A DNA stretch of 64,000 nt. Origin: Akkermansia muciniphila. GTDB taxonomy: Bacteria > Verrucomicrobiota > Verrucomicrobiia > Limisphaerales > UBA9464. The notes under the pieces are model-generated. The model saw nothing but the letters and a program-made list of their open reading frames with translations, made no database searches and was not told the origin of the DNA. Positions 35,137 through 43,650 of the stretch are shown piece by piece. Numbering within the stretch: the stretch's first letter is position 1; every line of letters starts with the position of its first letter. The position numbers were made by a program, and so were the translations under genes. The DNA lies in the NCBI GenBank assembly GCA_945898055.1, contig CAMDGV010000015.1, positions 1 to 64,000 on the forward strand. The letters run 5' to 3'.

Positions 35137-38100
35137 ATGTCTCGCCGCTCCGCCTCACCTCGGCCAATGCTCCAACGTTGGACTCTCATTGCCTTTACCC
35201 TCACGCTCCTCGGCGTCGGCGCCTTCTGGTGGTTCACCCAGGTTTCTACTGAGGGCCCCTCTTCGACCGATGCCTCTTTCGCCCGCATTATGTCCTCGGG
35301 CAAAATACTCTACGAACGGGGCGAACCCTCTCAGGCGGTTGAGATATTTCAACGCGGCCTCGCACTCAACCCAGCCAATCCAGATGCGCACCTCAATTTA
35401 GCCAACGCTTATCTGCTCGCAGGACAACCCATTCCAGCCGCACTCGAAGCCAACGAAGCGCTTCGCTACGAACCAGGCAATGCGGCAGCAAATTATTTGC
35501 TCGGTTGCGCTTTCCTTCGCCAAAATCAGTTCTCTAATGCCGTCCAAGCACTCTCCGAAGCGAAAGCAGCGGATCCTGCCGAAAATCCAGTCAGCTTCCA
35601 ACTCGGTCGAGCCTACCTCGGGTGGGGCCGGATGGAGGAAGCAACTGAACAGTTCCGCGAAGTTTTGCAGTTCGACACCAATCATCCCGCCGCCAGTTAT
35701 CTCCTCTCCCAATCGCTGCTCCGTCTCGGTCGCCGTCCCGAAGCCCAAGTCGCCCTCGCAGAACATCAACGAATCAGCGGCGGTAAATCCGAGCGTGCCG
35801 ATAATCCCGCTCTCTACGAAAGCTGTAAATATACGACAATTCGGGCCCCCTTCTCTCTCGAACAACCTGAATCTAAGGGCGTCTCGGTTCGCTTCGCTGA
35901 GGTTACCTCCACCGCTTTCAATGGCTCTGCAGCCTCCCTCCATGGACCGATAACTCTCCTTGATATCAATCGGCGGGGCGCCAATGACCTCCTCCTCCTC
36001 TCACCCGAGGGCGCCCGAATTTACTTTAATTCCAATGGCGTCTTTGCCCCTTCCCCACTCGCTGTTCCAGTCACTGGCTCAGCTTCGGTCTCTCAAGTCC
36101 TGATCGGTGATCTCCAAAACGATCGCTTTGAAGATGCTCTCCTCCTCTCACCCGAGGGCTTAACTCTATTTCGTTTTGCCACCAACGGTGCCTTTTTCGA
36201 TGCCTCCAATTTCTCCGGTCTTCGTCGCGAAAAAGCAACGGGGCGTGTTGGTGCTCTGGTCGATCTCGACTTCACTGGCAAACTCGGACTGCTCGTCGCT
36301 GGAATCGATGGGCGCCTTCGCAGTTTCACCAATATTGGCTCGGGCACCTTTCGTGAAAGTCGTGTTCCTCAGGGAATTCTTGATCCGTTCGACGTCGGAA
36401 ATGTCGCCCATATCACCATCGATGATCTCAATAACGACGATCTACCTGACGTTCTTCTCACTCGAAGCAATCTTCCACCCTACCTTCTCTTAAATCGGCG
36501 CGGTGGAGGGCTATCCGCTTCTAATCAACCTCCCGATTGGCCAGTAGCACGCGCCCTAACCACCGGCGATTTTAATAACGATCTCCGCACAGATGTTGCC
36601 TTGGTTACCGGTGATGGAATCGAACTCCGCTTCGGTGGACTAAAAGATCCACGACGGCTCGATGCCCATGGCCACCAGATTGAACAGGTCCGAGCACTCG
36701 ACTACGACAACGACGGATGGCTGGATATCGTTGCTTGGGGTTCGACGGGACTCCACCTCTGGCGGAACCAAGGGACGCGTGGATTCCTGAATACTACAAC
36801 CGCTCTCGGTCTGGCTTCCTTCCAAACCAAACACATTCTTCACCTCGCTGCCGCTGACTTTGACGGTGATTGCGACATAGACTGGATTATCGATGTCGCC
36901 GGTGAGGGTTTGAAATTTCTTCGTAACGACGGTGCCAATGCCAATGGGCTGATCAAGCTCCGCCTCTTCGGTAATCGCTCCAACGCCAGTGGGCTCGGGG
37001 TTAAGGTGGAACTAGCCTCCAGTGGTTGGAGAGCTCTCCGCATGGTCCAACAACTCCCCGTGGAAATTGGCATCGGTAAAAGAGCACAACTCGATCTAGT
37101 GAGCACCCGCTGGTTCGATACCAAACTCGATACCACCGGTATCGTTCCTGACTGTAAACAAGCTCTCACCGTCTTCGAATTGGTCATGCCCACCGGTTCC
37201 TGCCCCTACCTGTATGCTTGGGATGGTTCTCGATTCCGCTTCATCACTGATCTTTTGGGCGCGGCACCAATCGGACTGCCCGTCACTCCAGGTCATTGTA
37301 TCGAAGCCGATCCCGATGAATGGGTCCGCATCGGTGATGAACAGACTTTCCTGCCTCGCGCAGGTCTCTACGAAGTCCGACTCACCGAAGAATTACGGGA
37401 AATTCTCTACCTCGATACCGCCCAACTCCGAGCCATTGATCATCCTCTTGGAACTGAACTCTTTGCCACCAGTAAACTCGTGCCAAGCCGCCCCTTCCCT
37501 AAAGCGAGTCTGATCCAACTCGGTGGACGTCGCCCGCTTCTCGCTGCCTCTCTCGCCGCATCAACAACAGCCGCAACAAACGACAGTACTGATGTCACCC
37601 GCTCCCTCGCCGAAATCGATGAAGTCCGCGTTTCACCCCTCCGACTCCGTAACTCTCACTACCGCGGCCTCGCCGAACCGTTCTCTCTCATCCTCGATTT
37701 CGGACCTCTTCCCAATAATGGCCCACTCATCCTCGCTCTCACTGGATGGCTCCGATTCGGTGGTGGCATGGCCAATATAGCCGCCTCACATCAACCCGAA
37801 TTCCCCTTCCCCTTCCCTACGCTCGAGGCGGAAAACAGTTCGGGCTGGCACCCAGTCAAGGTCACGGTCGGCGCTCCAGCCGGCAAAACCAAAGGCATCG
37901 TCGTTGACCTCACTGGCCATCTCCCCCTAGGGACTCGGCGACTGCGCTTGACCCAAGCCTTTGAGCTTCATTGGGATCGTATCGCTCTCTTTACTGAAAG
38001 TACAACGGTCGAAGGCCAAGAGCTAAAGCGAGTGGCCAGTCATTTGCACTGGCGCGGCTACAGTGCCTTTGAACCCCGACCTTGGACGGATCCCTTAACC

Positions 38101-38496
38101 CCAGACTACACTCAAACCAAGACCGTTCCACCTTGGCATATCACGCCTTCCGGTTGGGCAACACGTTACGGCCCCGTAGATGCCCTCCTAAACGCCTCTG
38201 ACAATGGATTGGTGGTGATCGCTGGTGGCGACGAATTGTCCCTAAAATACGACGGATCAGGACTCTCAACAAAAGCCCCCGGTACGAACCGAGATTTTTT
38301 CCTTTTCACCACAGGATGGGATAAAGATGCCGACTACCACGTCATTAGTGGCACCACAATTGACCCGCTTCCTTGGCGAACCATGGATGATCAGCAGATC
38401 GGAGTGGAACCACGTCCACTCTTCCCGAGTGATACCCTGCACCACGAGTATAACACCCGCTGGGTTGGCGAGCGCACCTTCAGTCGTAAACGTTGA
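35137..38496 (+). CDS. Membrane-anchored TPR plus FG-GAP/VCBS repeat giant
   Basis: About 1,119 residues from ATG 35137 (M-S-R-R-S-A-S-P); an upstream frame from 35038 overlaps the preceding gene and is unlikely. One membrane segment at about 14-34 anchors it. TPR repeats follow to about residue 210 (L-A-L-N-P-A-N-P-D-A-H-L-N-L-A-N and similar). A beta-propeller of FG-GAP repeats then runs to about 620, with Ca-loop motifs D-L-N-N-D-D-L-P-D, D-F-N-N-D-L-R-T-D, D-Y-D-N-D-G-W-L-D and D-F-D-G-D-C-D-I-D. The final part is a UnbV/ASPIC-like region plus further beta domains without known name. Such proteins are common in PVC bacteria and Acidobacteria and are thought to act at the cell surface; the function is unknown. 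Confidence 0.85.
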   Translation: MSRRSASPRPMLQRWTLIAFTLTLLGVGAFWWFTQVSTEGPSSTDASFARIMSSGKILYERGEPSQAVEIFQRGLALNPANPDAHLNLANAYLLAGQPIPAALEANEALRYEPGNAAANYLLGCAFLRQNQFSNAVQALSEAKAADPAENPVSFQLGRAYLGWGRMEEATEQFREVLQFDTNHPAASYLLSQSLLRLGRRPEAQVALAEHQRISGGKSERADNPALYESCKYTTIRAPFSLEQPESKGVSVRFAEVTSTAFNGSAASLHGPITLLDINRRGANDLLLLSPEGARIYFNSNGVFAPSPLAVPVTGSASVSQVLIGDLQNDRFEDALLLSPEGLTLFRFATNGAFFDASNFSGLRREKATGRVGALVDLDFTGKLGLLVAGIDGRLRSFTNIGSGTFRESRVPQGILDPFDVGNVAHITIDDLNNDDLPDVLLTRSNLPPYLLLNRRGGGLSASNQPPDWPVARALTTGDFNNDLRTDVALVTGDGIELRFGGLKDPRRLDAHGHQIEQVRALDYDNDGWLDIVAWGSTGLHLWRNQGTRGFLNTTTALGLASFQTKHILHLAAADFDGDCDIDWIIDVAGEGLKFLRNDGANANGLIKLRLFGNRSNASGLGVKVELASSGWRALRMVQQLPVEIGIGKRAQLDLVSTRWFDTKLDTTGIVPDCKQALTVFELVMPTGSCPYLYAWDGSRFRFITDLLGAAPIGLPVTPGHCIEADPDEWVRIGDEQTFLPRAGLYEVRLTEELREILYLDTAQLRAIDHPLGTELFATSKLVPSRPFPKASLIQLGGRRPLLAASLAASTTAATNDSTDVTRSLAEIDEVRVSPLRLRNSHYRGLAEPFSLILDFGPLPNNGPLILALTGWLRFGGGMANIAASHQPEFPFPFPTLEAENSSGWHPVKVTVGAPAGKTKGIVVDLTGHLPLGTRRLRLTQAFELHWDRIALFTESTTVEGQELKRVASHLHWRGYSAFEPRPWTDPLTPDYTQTKTVPPWHITPSGWATRYGPVDALLNASDNGLVVIAGGDELSLKYDGSGLSTKAPGTNRDFFLFTTGWDKDADYHVISGTTIDPLPWRTMDDQQIGVEPRPLFPSDTLHHEYNTRWVGERTFSRKR

Positions 38497-38523
38497 ATAA
38501 CTTTTTAAAACTTACCGGACCAC

Positions 38524-38551
38524 CCAATTCTTTAATCCCAATTCTTTAATC
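38524..38551. repeat. Perfect 14-bp tandem duplication upstream of IS256
   Basis: CCAATTCTTTAATC is repeated head to tail (38524-38537, 38538-38551) shortly before the IS256 gene. It may mark the insertion boundary or a slippage event. Confidence 0.85.
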
Positions 38552-38610
38552 GAAAGCTTGGGGGCTTTAAATTAAATCGGGTAAATGGTTTAACGAGAGG
38601 ACAATTAAAT

Positions 38611-39531
38611 ATGGCTATTACCGATGCAGTATTAAACGAATTAATTAAAGACTATCAGAAGCCCGAAGATTTGTTAGGCAAGGATGAGTTGTTCAAGCAG
38701 TTGCAAAAGCGGCTGCTGGAAAGAGCGATGGACGCCGAGTTGACCGTCCATTTGGGCTATGACAAACACGATGCGGCCGGCGACAACACCGGCAACTCCC
38801 GCAATGGCACCACCCCCAAGACGCTGAAGGGAGACTTTGGGAAGCTGGCGCTGAAGACGCCGCGGGATCGCAACGGAACCTTTGAGCCCCAGATCGTGGC
38901 CAAAGGGCAACGGCGTTTTGAGGGTTTCGACCAAGCCATTCTGAGCCTGTATGCGCGCGGCCTGACGACGCGCGAGATCGAAGGACATCTGTTGGAGATC
39001 TACGGAGTCGAGGTCTCTCCGGGGTTGGTGTCGCAAGTGACCGAGGCGGTGTGCGCGGATGTGAAGGTCTGGCAGCAGCGGCCCTTGGAGGAGGTTTACT
39101 CGATCGTGTATTTTGACGAGTTATCGGGCAAAGTGCGGACTAACGGCCCGGTCGTCAAAGTGGCGATCTACCTAGCCTTGGGGATCAAGAGCGACGGTCA
39201 CAAGGAGGTGCTGGGGATGTGGGCTGCCGACAGCGAAGGGGCCAAGTTCTGGCTGCACGTGTTAACCGAACTCAAGAACCGCGGAGTGCGCGACATCTTC
39301 ATCGGCTGCGTGGATGGGATTAAGGGCTTTCCCGAGGCGATGGAAACGGTCTTTCCCGCGACGCAGGAGCAGTTGTGCCTGGTGGATAGGGTGCGCAATT
39401 CTTTGGGCTATGTGAGCTGGAAGGAACGTGAGGAGGTGGCGGCCGATCTGAAGGCCATCTATCGGGCAGCCACGGAGGCCGAAGCGGAGCAGGCGCTGCG
39501 GGCTTTCGAGCGCAAGTGGGATCGCAAATAG
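38611..39531 (+). pseudogene. IS256-family transposase, C-terminally truncated
   Basis: 306 residues, about three quarters of a normal IS256 transposase. The Mut-type catalytic region has the first acidic residue in V-Y-F-D-E-L and the second in G-C-V-D-G-I-K-G-F-P-E-A. The residue usually His in the C-I-V-H-M-V-R-N-S block is Asp here (C-L-V-D-R-V-R-N-S). The protein ends at W-D-R-K, in the middle of a conserved block, so the last third with the catalytic Glu is missing. A 15-bp tandem repeat containing the stop codon lies at the break. It has a real Shine-Dalgarno (AGAGGA), unlike most genes around it. Probably inactive. Confidence 0.85.
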
Positions 39532-39545
39532 TGGGATCGCAAATA
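39516..39545. repeat. Perfect 15-bp tandem duplication at the IS256 break
   Basis: GTGGGATCGCAAATA occurs twice (39516-39530, 39531-39545), each copy followed by G so that W-D-R-K-stop is encoded twice. It sits exactly where IS256 homology ends and IS66-like DNA follows soon after. Confidence 0.9.
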
Positions 39546-39557
39546 GCCCTCTAGCAC

Positions 39558-39776
39558 GTGGGAGGAGAGGTCAGCGGAGAACAGTCCGCCAACCTGTTTT
39601 CCCTGATGATCAGCTGTCACCGATTGAAGGTGGAACCGTACGCCTACCTGTGCGACATCGTGCCGCGGTTATCGAGTCACCCACAGCGGGAAATCTGGAA
39701 ACTGACCCCGCGCGGATCGCGCAACAGTCGAACCCTGGTAGCGGCCGAAGCCGCCGATCCCACCGGCACCGGGTGA
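39558..39776 (+). pseudogene. IS66-family transposase, C-terminal tail fragment
   Basis: The frame from about 39573 reads S-A-N-L-F-S-L-M-I-S-C-H-R-L followed by V-E-P-Y-A-Y-L-C-D-I-V-P-R-L and L-T-P-R-G. This is the C-terminal tail of an IS66 TnpC-type transposase. The rest is absent. It follows the truncated IS256 directly, so the two are joined remnants. Confidence 0.75.
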
Positions 39777-40036
39777 CCTCGCCCATTGCTGTAAACCGGC
39801 GAAACCGTCCGGACAGCGGTCAGCCCCAATGTGCACTCAGCTTCCCAGTCAAGGCCATTTTGCCTCCCAACAATACGGGAGGGCCGGACGGTTACCCTGC
39901 GCCATAACTTCTAACGGAGGTTGCTGAAAATTTAAGGCCATCTATCAAGCTGAAAGGTTCTAGTCTGAATCTGGGTCCTCTCACTCTTGAAATGACCGCT
40001 CCGGTTGGAAATCACTCTTTGAAATCCACGCAAATC
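39777..40036. other. Non-coding DNA after the IS66 tail
   Basis: About 260 bases, the first part probably the right end of the IS66 element, without a recognised terminal repeat. No gene or RNA is evident. Confidence 0.4.
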
Positions 40037-40072
40037 GAACGGCCCAGAACCCTCTCAAGGTTCCAGGCCGTT
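40037..40072 (-). terminator. Strong hairpin downstream of the LRR-cytochrome gene
   Basis: GAACGGCC...GAACC (from 40037) pairs with GGTTC...GGCCGTTC (to 40072), interrupted by a two-base mismatch and a 7-base loop. It lies between the minus-strand cytochrome gene and the IS remnants. The U-tract is weak on both strands, so terminator function is tentative. Confidence 0.45.
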
Positions 40073-40129
40073 CCACAAAATCTCTGCGGTAATCTCAGCG
40101 TTCGTTTCCAACTACCGCCGTGGCGATCC

Positions 40130-41143
40130 TTATTTCTTAGGCTCAACTTTCTTCGTTTCGTCTTTCTTCACTTCCTCTTTTTTGACCTCAGGTGGAGCGA
40201 CCCAACCCGTATTGATATCCACGCCTGGAAGGGCGGCCTGCAAAATCTTCACGCCTTCCGGAGTCACCTGCGTCTGCCACAAATACAAATTACGCAATGA
40301 CTTAAGTCCCGTCAGTCGCGCCAATCCCGCATCAGTTACTTTGGTGCCGTATAAATTCAAATAAACTAGATTCTCCAAGCTTCGAACATGCTCCAATCCA
40401 GCGTCGGTGATGCCAGTCAATTCAAGACCGAGAACCTGAAGATGCTTCAATCCACTCACCCCCTTGAGCCCAGCATCGGTGATTTTTGTGTTACCAAGCC
40501 GTAATTCAACCAAACTCCCCAAATCCTTCAACGGAGCCACTGTCGCATCAGTAACCTCAGCGCCTTTCAGACGAAAGTTTGCTTCTTTCCAAGGAGACCC
40601 TTGGGCTAAAGGATGAGGTTCAATCCCAGCCTTAGTAAGAATACCGACGGCAGCAGCTTCGGAAGGCGCAGGTTTGAAGTCTTTGGGTAACTCAGGCAGC
40701 GGCGGCACGGGGCGGGCCGGCAATAAAGACGCTCGGGGTGCCGATGACCCTGCTGGCGCGACAGTCGCAGCAACAGCGATGACCCATCCATCCGGCCAAA
40801 CAGCACCGGCCTTTACCCATTCCTTCAACTTGTTTCGTAGTGCCTCCGGCAGGGGGCCCCCTTCCGGTGGCATCGCCTCGTCATTGTCCTTGGCTAAATT
40901 GATCCGATGAATGATCTCACTTTTATCCGGATCCCCAGCCACAATCGAACTCTTGTCACTCTTTCCTCCCTTAAACGCGGCCTCCTTGGAGTCCATCCGA
41001 AATTTACCCTTTTGCTTTTCCGGCCCGTGACATTTCAGGCAATGCTCCGCCAATATCGGCGAAATATCTTGCTTGAAATCAACGGCGGCGTGGGTGGTTA
41101 CAACGGCCAGCAAAGCGGCCAAGGCGGGTCTCAAAGAATTCAT
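40130..41143 (-). CDS. Exported cytochrome c-type domain plus leucine-rich repeat protein
   Basis: About 337 residues from ATG 41143 (M-N-S-L-R-P-A-L); the frame is open to 41194. A signal peptide ends near T-T-H-A-A. A planctomycete-type cytochrome c domain follows, with H-C-L-K-C-H near residue 35 and M-P-P-E-G-G as likely Met ligand region near 92. From about 195 there are five leucine-rich repeats of the T-D-A-G-L type (T-K-I-T-D-A-G-L-K, G-I-T-D-A-G-L-E, K-V-T-D-A-G-L-A). The tail is a Lys/Glu repeat (E-V-K-K-E-E-V-K-K). It is probably a periplasmic heme protein with a protein-binding surface. Partner unknown. Confidence 0.88.
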   Translation of the reverse strand: MNSLRPALAALLAVVTTHAAVDFKQDISPILAEHCLKCHGPEKQKGKFRMDSKEAAFKGGKSDKSSIVAGDPDKSEIIHRINLAKDNDEAMPPEGGPLPEALRNKLKEWVKAGAVWPDGWVIAVAATVAPAGSSAPRASLLPARPVPPLPELPKDFKPAPSEAAAVGILTKAGIEPHPLAQGSPWKEANFRLKGAEVTDATVAPLKDLGSLVELRLGNTKITDAGLKGVSGLKHLQVLGLELTGITDAGLEHVRSLENLVYLNLYGTKVTDAGLARLTGLKSLRNLYLWQTQVTPEGVKILQAALPGVDINTGWVAPPEVKKEEVKKDETKKVEPKK

Positions 41144-41301
41144 GGTCGGAAAATTATGGATCCAACCCTGTGGCTCTTCAGTGTCAGGACACATTCCAGA
41201 ACAGCGATTACCTCTCAGGGTGTTTTTGAGAGTACACCATTTGCCCGTTCGACTGCAAACGCTCCGTTGCCTTTATCTCACTATCGCGTCTGGATTTCAA
41301 A

Positions 41302-42204
41302 ATGAACGTTCACCATCTCGAACTGTTTTACTATGTCGCACAGCACGGAGGTATCATGGAAGCTGTTCGCAAGATGCCCTATGGCATTCAGCAACCCGCT
41401 ATCAGTGGCCAGATTCTTCAACTTGAGGCCGATCTCGGGGTTAAATTGTTCCATCGCCGCCCCTTTAAGCTCACAGCATCTGGCGAAGAACTTTACCATT
41501 TTATCTACCCTTTCTTCAGCAATGTGAACCAATTCGGTAATCATCTCCGTGGCGGCACTTCTCAGTCCCTTGTCTTAGCCGCACCGGTCATGGCTCTTCG
41601 TGACTACCTTCCTACAGTTCTGCACTCTCTTCGACATCAGTTCCCAAAACTTAAACTAACCCTGCGTGCCGGACAACAACCTCAAGTTTGGAATTGGCTG
41701 GAACGGCGTGAAGTCGACATCGCTATCACCCTTCTCGAAGAGCAATCAACCCTAGGCCTCCATCAAATCCCTATTTTAGAACTTCCTATTATCTTTCTCG
41801 TTCCGAAATCATCTCCCTTCCGCTCCACCAAAAACATCCTAGAAGCCATCACCAATGGTACACTCTTGGAACCTCTCATCACCCTGACTGAAGGAGAATT
41901 AGTTCCACGGTACTTTCGGGAATTACTCGCTAAAAATGGCCTAGATTGGCCACCAGAAATCGAAGTCACCGACATAGAATTAATCGATTCGTATGTGAAA
42001 AACAGCTTCGGTATCGGCCTGACACTCGATATTCCTGGCAAAATCCTTCCGACAACAATTAGGAAAATCCACATCGATACGATTCCTCCACTCCGCCTCG
42101 GCGTCGTCTGGCGCGGTCACCCCACTTCGGTCATGCAGGCTCTGATTGATTCTCTCAAATCGATCGACAAAACCCTCAAATCGCCAATCTCACTACCCTC
42201 TTAG
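41302..42204 (+). CDS. LysR-family transcriptional regulator
   Basis: 300 residues. The winged helix-turn-helix occupies about 1-60 (H-H-L-E-L-F-Y-Y-V-A-Q-H-G-G-I, then Q-Q-P-A-I-S-G-Q-I), followed by a periplasmic-binding-protein-like effector domain from about 90. The usual R-x-L-x-R pattern reads F-H-R-R-P-F-K-L-T-A-S-G. The divergently oriented neighbour is the LRR-cytochrome gene, 160 bases away, which makes it a candidate target. Its stop codon overlaps the stop of the convergent CNB gene (TTAG). Confidence 0.92.
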   Translation: MNVHHLELFYYVAQHGGIMEAVRKMPYGIQQPAISGQILQLEADLGVKLFHRRPFKLTASGEELYHFIYPFFSNVNQFGNHLRGGTSQSLVLAAPVMALRDYLPTVLHSLRHQFPKLKLTLRAGQQPQVWNWLERREVDIAITLLEEQSTLGLHQIPILELPIIFLVPKSSPFRSTKNILEAITNGTLLEPLITLTEGELVPRYFRELLAKNGLDWPPEIEVTDIELIDSYVKNSFGIGLTLDIPGKILPTTIRKIHIDTIPPLRLGVVWRGHPTSVMQALIDSLKSIDKTLKSPISLPS

Positions 42205-42914
42205 CTCATCGCAGACTGCATGGCGGCAATTTCGCACAGGTGCTTGTCATCATTGCGGATTCGGGTCGCGAGGGATTTACCAAGCCCGAGCACAATTGGC
42301 ACCGCAAGATCCGGCGCTGATTGGCAAAGACGGCGGAAATCAAAATCTGTAATTCGAACACAGGTGATGTCCGATTCGGCGATCGCATCGGTCACTCGCG
42401 GTCCCTTGTCAAAGAGGGATATCTGTCCAAAGACCCCACCGGGTTCAATCTGGTTGATCGTCAGTTCTCGGCTCTTCAATGAAATCTTTAACCGAACTCG
42501 GCCGCTCAGAAGGAACAGTATAAAATCCCCGATCGTCCCCGTCCGAGTAACGACGGTCCCAGCAGGTATGTGCTGCAGATCGACGAACTCAGTGAGTCGG
42601 GCCAACTGATCTAAGGATAATTCAGAAAAGGCGCGGACTCGCCGCAGACTGTCGGGTTGCAACTCCGCCGGAAGAGTTTTAGCACTTGCCTGCAAATGGG
42701 CGAAATACGGTTTCAATTCCTGGACCTCAGCAGCCAACATCCACGTACGGTTGGTCAGGGATAAAAGCCACGAGTCAGCTAGGATCCGTTCGTCTTGAGC
42801 CCATTCAACCAACTGGCTCATTTCCACTGGACCATACAACTCATCGTCGAGTCCGAGTACTTTGTAATCTGCTTGGGCCATCGCAGTGGGTAGTATTACC
42901 TGTAATTGAGACAT
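42201..42914 (-). CDS. GYF_2 plus cyclic-nucleotide-binding domain protein
   Basis: 237 residues; ATG 42881 is an alternative start. The N-terminal part (about 15-70) is a GYF_2/DUF4339-like domain: Y-K-V-L-G-L-D-D-E-L-Y-G-P-V with later W-M-L-A-A-E-V. Residues about 95-215 form a cNMP-binding beta-roll: H-I-P-A-G-T-V-V-T-R-T-G, F-I-L-F-L-L-S-G-R-V-R, G-G-V-F-G-Q-I-S-L-F-D. The phosphate-cassette Arg that contacts cyclic nucleotide is not obvious (S-L-F-D-K-G-P-R-V-T-D). There is no helix-turn-helix, so it is not a CRP-type regulator. It may be a sensor or adaptor. Convergent with the LysR gene. Confidence 0.85.
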   Translation of the reverse strand: MSQLQVILPTAMAQADYKVLGLDDELYGPVEMSQLVEWAQDERILADSWLLSLTNRTWMLAAEVQELKPYFAHLQASAKTLPAELQPDSLRRVRAFSELSLDQLARLTEFVDLQHIPAGTVVTRTGTIGDFILFLLSGRVRLKISLKSRELTINQIEPGGVFGQISLFDKGPRVTDAIAESDITCVRITDFDFRRLCQSAPDLAVPIVLGLGKSLATRIRNDDKHLCEIAAMQSAMS

Positions 42915-43088
42915 AAATAGCCTTTGGGATAGAATTCATTCGGGGTAAGTAAAACATTGGAACCTCCAGAAACTAAGATGCTTTGAAGAAAAAGCATCAG
43001 AAATCTACAGAAGAAATGAACGCTAAAGGCGTCAACAATAACGGCGGCATCGCCCCTAAGACGACACTCCGTGACGGACGCCCCAATC

Positions 43089-43592
43089 TCAGACCGAATC
43101 TAACTTCGGAAGCGTTCGATTTGCCAAAACATTGGCAGTCTGTTCCGAACGAAAAACCTGATACGCGGCACGAAAAGCAGGATATTTAATGCCCAAAATT
43201 GCTGCAGCCATCAAAGCCGCATTGACCGCCCCCGCTTTACCAATAGCCATCGTTGCCACCGGAACACCTCCCGGCATCTGGACAATGCTCAACAACGAAT
43301 CCATCCCACTCAAGGCTTTCGATTGCACAGGGACGCCAATCACTGGCAGCGGGGTCTTGCTCGCGCACATTCCGGGCAAATGTGCCGCCCCACCGGCGCC
43401 AGCAATGATCACTTCTAATCCTCGTTCCGCAGCCTCAACCGCGTACTGAAACAAAAGATCCGGCGTCCGATGCGCACTTACCACCGAGGCTTCAAACGGA
43501 ATCCCCATCGATTCCAATTGACGAGCCGAATGCTGCATCGTTTCCCAATCTGACTGAGAACCCATAATGATGCCAACAAGAGGAAGTGTCAT
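43089..43592 (-). CDS. purE: N5-carboxyaminoimidazole ribonucleotide mutase PurE
   Basis: About 167 residues from ATG 43592 (M-T-L-P-L-V-G). It has the PurE class I core: I-M-G-S-Q-S-D-W at 9-16, V-V-S-A-H-R-T-P near 38 with the catalytic His, [10 protein letters not shown] near 68, and V-P-V-Q-S near 90. It moves the carboxyl group to the C4 of the imidazole ring in purine synthesis. purK is not next to it. The frame is open five codons upstream to 43607. Confidence 0.95.
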   Translation of the reverse strand: MTLPLVGIIMGSQSDWETMQHSARQLESMGIPFEASVVSAHRTPDLLFQYAVEAAERGLEVIIAGAGGAAHLPGMCASKTPLPVIGVPVQSKALSGMDSLLSIVQMPGGVPVATMAIGKAGAVNAALMAAAILGIKYPAFRAAYQVFRSEQTANVLANRTLPKLDSV

Positions 43593-43650
43593 GCTGTGTG
43601 AGTTCAACCTTCAGCCGAACTTGGCATCAAGTCAGCTAATTAATGACCTA

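Noticed and set aside
42983-43189. Plus-strand frame of 68 codons
   Set aside because: It overlaps the end of purE and has no conserved features.
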